NCBI GenBank assembly: GCA_946644025.1
Contig: CAMPCG010000020.1
Span: forward strand, 1 to 18,990
Origin: an uncultured Prevotellaceae bacterium
GTDB lineage: Bacteria; Bacteroidota; Bacteroidia; Bacteroidales; Bacteroidaceae
Direction: 5' to 3'
DNA: 18,990 nucleotides
How positions within the stretch are numbered: the first letter of the stretch is position 1; every line of letters starts with the position of its first letter. Below the pieces are notes generated by a model, which saw only the letters and a program-made list of their open reading frames with translations, was not told the origin of the DNA and searched no databases. The position numbers and the translations under genes are program-made. Of the stretch, positions 1 through 6,445 are shown in pieces.

Positions 1-287
1 CCTTCCATTCCGTCGCTTAACTTGTCTGTCACCACGACGTCTTTCTTTCCACATCCACAAGGTGCGATGTCAATGTGGTCAATGGTGTCTATAGTTGACA
101 GATAATCTTCAGGCAGCTCATAGTCAGGATATACAAACTGTATGTTCAGGTTTTCCTTCATTGCAAAGAGTATACCTGCTTTCAAGGTCTCCAGCGGCAT
201 CAGCTTCCTTTCTTTGTGAGCGGACGTTGAATGATAACAATAGGACACGCTCTTGTTGTCTAACAATATAACAAGATACTGTAGCAT
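1..287 (-). CDS. CXXX-repeat peptide maturase, N-terminal part (runs off left edge)
   Basis: This open frame starts at an ATG at 287-285 and stays open to the window edge, giving 95 codons with no stop. It begins MLQYLVILLDNKSVSYCYH, followed by a short alpha/beta-looking segment and a C-G-C motif near residue 78 (APCGCGKKD). From memory, this opening resembles the family called CXXX repeat peptide maturase, a partner of radical SAM enzymes acting on CXXX-repeat proteins; I could not search to confirm it. The start lies only 11 bases beyond the stop of the radical SAM gene, so the two are probably cotranscribed. The part seen is too short to show a catalytic domain or the full length. The reading frame is well supported and the family name moderately so. 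Confidence 0.7.
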   Translation of the reverse strand, partial: MLQYLVILLDNKSVSYCYHSTSAHKERKLMPLETLKAGILFAMKENLNIQFVYPDYELPEDYLSTIDTIDHIDIAPCGCGKKDVVVTDKLSDGME

Positions 288-298
288 AGCTCGATTCT

Positions 299-1549
299 CT
301 AACAGATTGGTTCTTTCATTTTTGTCTTTTGACGTTCATATTCCTCCTCTCTACCCTCCAGTTCCAGTTTGCGGAACAGCTTGTTCCAATAATAATTGTT
401 TGCCCTGACTCTTGCTTTGTGCATGCGACAGATAGCTGTGGCACGCTGAAACACGGTGTGAGTCAGGGCAGCGTCATAGTTTTCGCCCTGACACCATGCG
501 CATCCGCTTGCCACCTCGCAATTGATACACTCCTCTGTAGACTGCGTGATTCGGTCGAGTGTAAGGAAAGGCCGCAATTTGTTCTGATCAATGCCGTCAT
601 AGATATTGCCTATCACCCAAGCGGGCTTGCTTCGCAGTGAGTAGGATGCAAAGCGCGTGCAGGGATAGAAGTTTCCCGCTGCGTCGACGGCGAGCATTTT
701 TCCTGCGCCGCACCAGTTCTGGTTTTCGCGCTCACGGTCCATTGGCTTGCCTATATGCTCCATGAAAAACGAGCAGCTGTTATCCTCATAAAGCCGCTGA
801 TCGATGATGGCATCTGCCAACTGTATCAGCTGATCTTCAAAGAGGTGGTCGTCCCCCTCCTTCCACACGTCCTCGAAAACGCAGTTGATGTTCACCTCAT
901 GTATGCCCAGGCTATAGAGGTGGAGCACGCTCTCCTTGATATAAGGAATGTCGGCCGAGGCAATGGTAACCTTCGTGGCGCCTCCGGGGAACTGCTCCAG
1001 CCACAATGGAATATTTCTCACCACATCATCATAGCTGCCTTTCTCCTCCTCAGGTTTCGGCTGTATCCCCTTTTCCATCTCCGGTGTCTTCCATATGCGG
1101 TTAAGGTCGTGTTTGCGCCGCGTTCCGTCGATAGTGATGCCAATACTCAGGTGAGAGTGGTTCTTCTTGATGAACTCCTGCACCTTGTCTGTATGGTAGT
1201 TAATGCCGTTGGTAGAGAAAGAGAAGCGATAGGAATTAAACCAGTGATGGTCACGTCTATACATCTCCAATTTCAGGTAGTCACAAATCTTGTCTATGAG
1301 TTCTATCTCCAGGAAAGGCTCTCCGCCGATGAAATCCCAGATGACACTTTCTTCACGGAAGTCCTGCTCATGGTCAAGAATAAAATCGATGGCTCTTTTG
1401 GCCACATCCCACGTCATACGCTCCTTCGTGTTCTTTCCCACGAGGTAGCAGTACTTGCAAGCCAGCTGGCAGTCTTTCGTAACGATGAACGTTATGCTTT
1501 TTGCCGTCCCTGCCTGCCAGCTATTCGAATGTTCTTTTATCATTGCCAT
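299..1549 (-). CDS. Radical SAM/SPASM peptide maturase (CXXX-repeat target type)
   Basis: The 416-residue protein has a radical SAM core near its N-terminus: C27-x3-C31-x2-C34 (DCQLACKYCY) binds the 4Fe-4S cluster that cleaves S-adenosylmethionine. GGEPF at 75-79 is the usual SAM-binding motif. The C-terminal part is a SPASM domain with seven cysteines in the standard layout (C280, C297, C341, C344, C350, C353, C374), which should hold two auxiliary clusters. This architecture is typical of enzymes that modify ribosomal peptides, often through thioether or other crosslinks. The start is 3 bases after the stop of the larger Cys-repeat protein, and the next maturase starts 11 bases after its stop, so substrate and enzymes form one operon. 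ATG at 1549 is used; ATG at 1543 is possible. The actual modification is unknown. The enzyme class is certain; the substrate assignment rests on context. Confidence 0.93.
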   Translation of the reverse strand: MAMIKEHSNSWQAGTAKSITFIVTKDCQLACKYCYLVGKNTKERMTWDVAKRAIDFILDHEQDFREESVIWDFIGGEPFLEIELIDKICDYLKLEMYRRDHHWFNSYRFSFSTNGINYHTDKVQEFIKKNHSHLSIGITIDGTRRKHDLNRIWKTPEMEKGIQPKPEEEKGSYDDVVRNIPLWLEQFPGGATKVTIASADIPYIKESVLHLYSLGIHEVNINCVFEDVWKEGDDHLFEDQLIQLADAIIDQRLYEDNSCSFFMEHIGKPMDRERENQNWCGAGKMLAVDAAGNFYPCTRFASYSLRSKPAWVIGNIYDGIDQNKLRPFLTLDRITQSTEECINCEVASGCAWCQGENYDAALTHTVFQRATAICRMHKARVRANNYYWNKLFRKLELEGREEEYERQKTKMKEPIC

Positions 1550-1552
1550 GCA

Positions 1553-3169
1553 CTAAAATATGGAATTTAACCGGCGAGAGCTTTTAACTCTGTTGCTACC
1601 GCCAGTACACGTTGTATAGCAGTTTTGTCCGCAAGTGGCCCAACAAGTACCCTGGCACTGGTTGGCACAAATGTTTTTACAGCTATTGAAGCAATCTGCG
1701 CATGTATAAATCTGGTTCTGTCCTTTGCATGATGTGGCGCATGAACTCGAACAGCTTCTTTGACAACTTCCGCTACACACTGACGAGCACTCGGTAAAGC
1801 ATTGACCGTAACAATCGCTTTTACACATCGTTGTGCAGTTCTCGTTGCAAGATCCTCGGCTCGCATGAGCACAGTCAGTACAATGAATAATTTTTCCGCC
1901 GGAGATTTTGTTCGTTCCGAAGCAACTTTCATCACAGCCATCAGCGCAATTTCCTTTACATGAACCGGTGCAGGAGCTAGTGCAATTACTGGAACACGAA
2001 CCGGTGCATGAGCCGCCACACGCGACTATACACGACCCGGTGCAGGAATTGCCGCATGTGGAAGTACACGTGCCGGAACAGGTGCCGGTACACGTTCCGG
2101 TGCAAGAATTTCCGCATGATTTGCCGCAAGTGTTTGTACATGTGCCTGTACACGATGACGTGCAGTCGTCTTTACAGTTGGCAGTGCAGGTCTTTTCACA
2201 TGTGCCTTTACATGTTTCCTTACATGCATCTTTGCACGAAGTCGTACACTCTGTCTTGCACGTACCTGTACAATTGTCCATACACACCTGTTTACAACCG
2301 CCCTCACAGGTCTTTGCACACCCTTCCCCACAGTTGTAGGCACACCATGTGGCACAAGTGCCTGAACAAGTGCCTGAGCAAGTTCCCGTACAGGCCGATT
2401 GGTTCTTCGTCTGTCCCTGACATTCACTGCTGCATGTAGCGGTGCAAGTTCCTTGGCAGGTTCCAGTACATGCACCTTGGCAGGTTCCTGTGCAAGTACC
2501 TTTGCAGTCGGTAGTTTTGTCTTTTGTCGTCCCTGCGCAGGTACTGTTACACGCCGTGATGCATGAAGTGTTGCAGGACGTCATGCATGAGTGTGTGCAG
2601 CCATTACCGCAGGTTGGACCGGCAGAAGAGTTGTAGCAAGTCGTTACGCAAGTGGCCGAGCAGCCACCCGAGCAATCATGGCAATAGTCGTTACCCTCCC
2701 CATATTGCCAGGCAGAATTTACACAGGTTACCACACACATCGTGCTGCATGTGCCGGCGCAGGTGTCATTACACGTCCCTGCACAGTCGACACACGACCA
2801 TCCTGCACTGCTCATGCAGAAGCTGCTGCAAGTGCTCGTACAGAACGATGTGCAGTCTTTACACAGGTTGTTTGCCGCAACGTTTGAGCAGCTTGTAATG
2901 CAGTTGTTCTGACAACTGGCACTGCAGCTACCATTGCAGGTATTACCCCCCGCTACTCCTTTGCAGGTTTCTATACACTGCTCGGCACATGTGCCGGCGC
3001 AAGTGTCCTGACACTCGCCTGTGCAGTCTCTGCAACTGTCGTTGCAAGAAGCCATTGATGCAACCACGGCAGGTCCCAGGGTGATAGCCCCTAACAAAGG
3101 CAGCATCCTGCTCGCAGCTTTTTTGAAAAACTCTCGCCGCGTCTGGAGTTCATTGCTGTTTATTTTCAT
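1553..3169 (-). CDS. Giant CXXX-repeat protein, putative radical SAM substrate (larger of two)
   Basis: The 538-residue protein is about one-fifth cysteine (about 107 Cys by hand count), nearly all in C-x-x-x steps. The N-terminus (residues 8-42) carries T-R-R-E-F-F-K-K, a hydrophobic stretch, and S-M-A-S-C42. This looks like a twin-arginine signal followed by a lipoprotein-type cysteine, though -3 Met is not ideal for a lipobox. Cys modules follow, separated by short linkers; several open with C-x-D-C (46-49, 103-106, 126-129, 163-166, 430-433, 490-493). Residues 260-416 hold 40 cysteines in perfect 4-residue register. The residue before each Cys is often Thr or Ser, and the second after it is often Gly. 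It ends in a basic tail (RVKSSRRLNSIF). The smaller paralogue lies 16 bases upstream and the radical SAM gene 3 bases downstream. It is probably the substrate of that enzyme. A metal-binding or structural role remains possible. Confidence 0.85.
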   Translation of the reverse strand: MKINSNELQTRREFFKKAASRMLPLLGAITLGPAVVASMASCNDSCRDCTGECQDTCAGTCAEQCIETCKGVAGGNTCNGSCSASCQNNCITSCSNVAANNLCKDCTSFCTSTCSSFCMSSAGWSCVDCAGTCNDTCAGTCSTMCVVTCVNSAWQYGEGNDYCHDCSGGCSATCVTTCYNSSAGPTCGNGCTHSCMTSCNTSCITACNSTCAGTTKDKTTDCKGTCTGTCQGACTGTCQGTCTATCSSECQGQTKNQSACTGTCSGTCSGTCATWCAYNCGEGCAKTCEGGCKQVCMDNCTGTCKTECTTSCKDACKETCKGTCEKTCTANCKDDCTSSCTGTCTNTCGKSCGNSCTGTCTGTCSGTCTSTCGNSCTGSCIVACGGSCTGSCSSNCTSSCTGSCKGNCADGCDESCFGTNKISGGKIIHCTDCAHASRGSCNENCTTMCKSDCYGQCFTECSSVCSGSCQRSCSSSCATSCKGQNQIYTCADCFNSCKNICANQCQGTCWATCGQNCYTTCTGGSNRVKSSRRLNSIF

Positions 3170-3185
3170 AATTCAGAGTATAGTA

Positions 3186-4373
3186 TTATGTGAATAAATC
3201 CCAAAAATGTGGTGGAAAAATAACGAAAGAGACCTTTGCTGTTGTTTCTTTCGACTGGTACACCAGTGTCGCTGTCAGCCTACACCAGTCCCAACTCTGG
3301 TTTTTCAGAGGGTATATAATCGCTTCGCCATCAGGATAATAGACACCATCTCTCAGATTGACGCCACCACACTCAATGAAATTGCATATGTCATAACCAT
3401 GCATTTCTCTTAAAGTGATGTAATTTCCTGGTAAAAAACCTATTTTTCTTCTAGTCCCCGATGATACTGCATAGGCATAGAAACGTATCTCGGCAGTGTT
3501 TTTACATGCTATTTCACCGACATTTATTCCTGACTTCACTGTCTTCATTCCTGACTGGAACACCTCCAGTTCGTAATGTTCCTGCACACCTATGGCCGTA
3601 CCCTGACAAGTGCTATTACAATTGTTTGAGCAACCTGTTGCACACGCATTAGAACAGCTTCCCTGGCATGAATTGGAACAACCACCTGTGCAAGTGTTGG
3701 TGCAGCCGCCCAAACAGGTGTTGTCGCAGTCATTTTTACAAGCAGTGGTACAGGTAATGCTACATGAGCCTTTGCATGTTTCAATACATGTATCTTTGCA
3801 TGACCCCAAGCAAGTTTCCTTACATGCCGATTCGCAACTGTCTGCACATACCACTTTGCATCCGCCTTTACACGTTTTAGAACATTTATCTATGCAGCTA
3901 TAATCACACTGGGTTCCACAGGTTCCTCCACATGAATTTTCACAGCCAAACACGCAGTCACCTTTCGATGTGCCTTTGCAGGTAGTGTTGCAGTCGTTCT
4001 GACAGCTGGTTGAGCATGCAGTCTGGCAAGTCGCGTTGCAGGTTTCAGCGCATCCGTCATTGCAACCATCAATGCAGGTGGTGGAACAGGTACTCTGGCA
4101 GTTTGCGCCACATGTCCCCTGGCAGTTGCCATTGCAATCAGAAACTGGCGGGACGTATGCCGAGCCTCTGCAGGTCTCTATGCACTTCTCAGCACAGGTG
4201 CCGGCACAGGTGTCCAGACACGCGCCCGTGCAGTCGCTACAGTCATCACACGACATCATCGACGTCACCATGGCTGGGCCGAAGGTGACGGCGCCCAGCA
4301 GCGGCAACACCCTGCTCGCCGCTTTCTTGAAGAATTGGCGTCTGGTCTGAAGTTCTTCTCTGCCCGTATTCAT
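3186..4373 (-). CDS. CXXX-repeat protein with extra C-terminal domain, putative radical SAM substrate
   Basis: From ATG 4373 the protein is 395 residues. This start is preferred over an upstream ATG at 4499 because it makes the N-terminus match the paralogue almost residue for residue (ELQTRRQFFKKAASRVLPLLGA versus ELQTRREFFKKAASRMLPLLGA); the 42 extra residues have no counterpart. The signal ends at S-M-M-S-C42 followed by D-D, which suits an exported lipoprotein. Residues 42-259 are CXXX repeats, including 30 cysteines in unbroken register from 140 to 256. Residues 260-395 are different: few Cys, alternating polar and hydrophobic stretches rich in Tyr and Trp, ending in PPHFWDLFT. I do not recognise this domain; it may be a beta-sandwich-like or ligand-binding module. 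It is the first gene of the operon. A substrate role is inferred from context and repeat type. Confidence 0.85.
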   Translation of the reverse strand: MNTGREELQTRRQFFKKAASRVLPLLGAVTFGPAMVTSMMSCDDCSDCTGACLDTCAGTCAEKCIETCRGSAYVPPVSDCNGNCQGTCGANCQSTCSTTCIDGCNDGCAETCNATCQTACSTSCQNDCNTTCKGTSKGDCVFGCENSCGGTCGTQCDYSCIDKCSKTCKGGCKVVCADSCESACKETCLGSCKDTCIETCKGSCSITCTTACKNDCDNTCLGGCTNTCTGGCSNSCQGSCSNACATGCSNNCNSTCQGTAIGVQEHYELEVFQSGMKTVKSGINVGEIACKNTAEIRFYAYAVSSGTRRKIGFLPGNYITLREMHGYDICNFIECGGVNLRDGVYYPDGEAIIYPLKNQSWDWCRLTATLVYQSKETTAKVSFVIFPPHFWDLFT

Positions 4374-4398
4374 ACGTACAAATAGTCTTTCAGGCTTG

Positions 4399-4463
4399 AC
4401 AAACTCCCCAGTAAGCCATAATTGTTTAAAATACTGGAAACAAAAAAAGACGTGGGAGTTTGT
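4399..4463. repeat. 10-base inverted repeat in leader of Cys-repeat operon
   Basis: ACAAACTCCC at 4399-4408 is the exact reverse complement of GGGAGTTTGT at 4454-4463, with 45 AT-rich bases between. It starts 26 bases upstream of the chosen ATG at 4373, so it would form a stem in the 5' leader of the mRNA or act as a protein-binding dyad. Function is unknown. Confidence 0.6.
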
Positions 4464-5035
4464 TCCTCCGCGCCTATCCCAAAACTCAGGCCTTCGCATT
4501 GCCCCTTCTCAAGGATAAGCAACGCAAGCCAGCCCACGCCGAGTGATATTATATAGTTTGGCGCAGACATAAAACCATCAAGATACAATGATAGCTACGA
4601 TGCGACAGGATATAATACACCCACGCGAACGCTTCGTTGCATTACCGCTGTGAGAAGATTCAAAGTTGCGAAGTTTGAGTTCACAGACAGGTAACGTTCA
4701 GAAAACGTCCTTTCCCCCTCGGCTGTCCTTACGAGCGGTGTTCTCAGCCTTAGGTTTCCATCGATGTTTGATTTCGACCCGCCCTGCCCTCACAATCATC
4801 AGCCATTGTTGGCCTCTGACAGCTTGGACTGGCTTAGTCATTTGCAAAAATACACATTATATATTATATAAGGATTTACAGCCTTCATCTTTTACGTTTT
4901 TTTAACCTGGCTGAGACAATCAATAGGAAACAGGGCGGGCGAGTACGGGGCTTGTCCCTACGGGGTTAACGGCCACGAAAGCCGTTCAAAGAGGAAGGGA
5001 AAGCAGGGGGGAGGGGAAAGGGGAACGGAGGGGTG

Positions 5036-5126
5036 TGAAAAATTCTCGAGAGAATTTGTGAGAGAAAGCCGTTCTCTCTTTAGGTTTGAGCCGTTCAAAG
5101 TCAGAAATTCTCTCGAGAATTTTTCA
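5036..5126. repeat. 22-base perfect inverted repeat made of two dyads, with inner hairpin
   Basis: The 22 bases at 5036-5057 are the exact reverse complement of 5105-5126. Each arm also contains its own 8+8 dyad: AAATTCTC-GA-GAGAATTT (5040-5057) and AAATTCTC-TC-GAGAATTT (5105-5122). Between them lies a third hairpin, GAGAGAA-agccg-TTCTCTC (5060-5078). All three share a TTCTC/GAGAA core. They may be repeated operator sites, a structured RNA, or the end structure of a small mobile repeat. Confidence 0.8.
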
Positions 5127-5182
5127 GGCTGGTACGTTCTTCGTGGCTGACGGGTGTGCTATTCGGCTGACTTTGAACGGCT
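5089..5182. repeat. 16-base inverted repeat ending on the miaA stop codon
   Basis: AGCCGTTCAAAGTCAG at 5089-5104 is the exact reverse complement of 5167-5182, whose last base belongs to the miaA stop codon. A further direct copy of AGCCGTTCAAAG lies at about 4980-4991. Because miaA is transcribed leftward, this structure lies just past its end and could help terminate or stabilise its mRNA. No T tract follows, so a classical intrinsic terminator is not shown. Confidence 0.7.
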
Positions 5183-6105
5183 TATAGGCTAAGATTGGAA
5201 CTTGCTGAATGTATGTGGCGGAGAATCTCTTCCTCCTGGTCGGGTGCAAACCAGGTGACGAGGGGGTCGCGCTTGAACCAGGTGAGTTGTTTTCGGGCGT
5301 AGCGGCGGGTGTTTCCCTTCATTCGCTCCACGGCCTCGTCGAGTGTCCACGTGCCGTCGAGAAAGGCGAACATCTCTTTGTAGCCCACGGTGTTAAGCGC
5401 GTTCAGCTGACGGAAGGGTAACAGCCGGCGAGCCTCTTCAAGCAGTCCCTGCTCCATCATCAGGTCTACGCGGCGGTTGATGCGCTCGTAGAGCTCCTCA
5501 CGGGGCAGCGTGAGGCCAATCTTTACAATGCGGAATTTTGGGGGGCGGGTGTTGATATTTCTCTCCTTCTTACGAAACGAGGTATACATGCGCCCTGAAA
5601 TATGACATATCTCCAGCGCGTGTACCACTCTGCGCGGATTCTTGCGGTCCACGATGGCCCAGTGCTCGGGGTCCAGCCGTCGCAGTTCCTCGCAGAGCGC
5701 CTCCAGCCCCTCCTCGGCCAGCCGGCGTTTCATCGTGGCGCGTGTCTCGTCGTCCACGGTAGGAATGTCGTCAATGCCGTTGCACACGGCGTCGATATAC
5801 ATCATCGAGCCGCCCGACATCAGGGCGTAGTCGCTCACTTCAAAGAGCCGGGGCAGCAGCGCCATGACCTGCTGCTCGTACATCGACGCGCTGTAATACT
5901 CGTCGAGCGCCAACGTGCCCACGAAGTAGTGCTTCACCCGCCGCATCTCCTCGTCGGTGGGCGCAGCGGTACCAATGCGCATGTCGCGGAAAATCTGGCG
6001 GCTGTCGGCATTGATGACAGGCACGCCCAGTCGCTCAGCCAGCGCGAGGCTGAGCCGTGTCTTGCCCACGGCGGTGGGTCCGGTAATGACTATCAGGGTC
6101 TTCAT
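5182..6105 (-). CDS. miaA: tRNA dimethylallyltransferase MiaA
   Basis: The 307-residue protein matches MiaA in length and motifs. It has a P-loop near the N-terminus (GPTAVGKT, residues 9-16), the conserved N-A-D-S-R-Q-I-F segment around 32-39, and K-N-P-R-R-V near 155-160. MiaA transfers the dimethylallyl group from dimethylallyl diphosphate to the N6 of A37 in tRNAs that read codons starting with U, a cytosolic step improving decoding. The reading frame is intact. The start ATG at 6105 sits directly before the canonical N-terminus (MKTLIVITGPTAVGKT). A minus-strand TAACTTTG at 6191-6198 gives a good promoter about 85 bases upstream, so it is probably monocistronic. It faces away from the CotH gene. 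Confidence 0.97.
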   Translation of the reverse strand: MKTLIVITGPTAVGKTRLSLALAERLGVPVINADSRQIFRDMRIGTAAPTDEEMRRVKHYFVGTLALDEYYSASMYEQQVMALLPRLFEVSDYALMSGGSMMYIDAVCNGIDDIPTVDDETRATMKRRLAEEGLEALCEELRRLDPEHWAIVDRKNPRRVVHALEICHISGRMYTSFRKKERNINTRPPKFRIVKIGLTLPREELYERINRRVDLMMEQGLLEEARRLLPFRQLNALNTVGYKEMFAFLDGTWTLDEAVERMKGNTRRYARKQLTWFKRDPLVTWFAPDQEEEILRHIHSASSNLSL

Positions 6106-6190
6106 GTCACTTCATCCATGCTGGTGCCGGGAAGGCATTATAATTTGCCGTCAGCGGCCTCGAATTTGAAGTCGTGGTCTATAGCCCGTA

Positions 6191-6215
6191 CAAAGTTAGG
6201 CATTTTCCTTGAAAG
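6191..6215 (-). promoter_or_regulatory. Bacteroidetes-type promoter for miaA
   Basis: On the minus strand TAACTTTG (6191-6198) is an exact match to the TAnnTTTG -7 box. The -33 position about 14-17 bases further upstream reads TTTC (6212-6215) instead of TTTG, and is closer than the usual spacing. It would give a leader of roughly 80 bases before miaA. Confidence 0.55.
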
Positions 6216-6362
6216 GACGCACAAAACGGTCGCATATTTAGCAAATAATCACATTTATATATTACCGCCCCGCTTTTACTTTTCCTGATATTCGCCTGTC
6301 CGCCCTGTCGCTTTGTGCATAACCGGCGTGCCGTCGGGGCAGCAAGAAAAGGCGGCAAAGGC

Positions 6363-6393
6363 TTGCACATTCAAATATTCTTTTGTACCTTTG
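6363..6393 (+). promoter_or_regulatory. Bacteroidetes-type promoter for cotH-tamB
   Basis: TACCTTTG at 6386-6393 matches the TAnnTTTG -7 box exactly, with TTG at 6363-6365 about 20 bases upstream as a partial -33 element. Transcription would start near 6400, about 45 bases before the CotH start codon. Apart from this and the miaA promoter, the 6106-6445 gap holds nothing I can identify. Confidence 0.65.
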
Positions 6394-6445
6394 CACGCGT
6401 TATGACTGACCGGGAACTTTTTCCCCCAATGACAGGCAGTGTTTC

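Larger units (their letters stand above)
4374..5181. other. Intergenic region with ordered inverted repeats, no convincing gene
   Basis: No open frame here looks coding. The left part (4374-4600) should be the leader of the Cys-repeat operon and contains a 10-base inverted repeat (4399-4408 with 4454-4463). A minus-strand TATTTTTG (4845-4852) fits the TAnnTTTG -7 box but has no good -33 partner, so it is only a weak promoter candidate for the operon. The right part (4975-5181) carries nested inverted repeats listed separately. G-rich purine runs occur at about 4990-5035. Confidence 0.6.

Noticed and set aside
1567..2898. Several open frames opposite or shifted within the Cys-repeat genes
   Set aside because: They are periodic shadows of the 12-base repeat; their repeated peptides arise automatically.
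1598..3046. Metallothionein or TxT-type antifreeze protein
   Set aside because: The strict CXXX spacing, large size, export-type leader and adjacent radical SAM maturases fit a modification substrate better; metal binding cannot be excluded but has no direct support.
4374..4499. N-terminal extension of the smaller Cys protein from ATG 4499
   Set aside because: The 42 extra residues have no match in the paralogue, and the TRR(E/Q)FFKK leader begins at the same distance from ATG 4373 as in the other protein.
4370..4588. 72-residue minus-strand open frame whose stop overlaps the Cys-protein start
   Set aside because: The ATGA overlap is suggestive, but the peptide has no recognisable features, it lies across an inverted repeat, and it is probably leader sequence.
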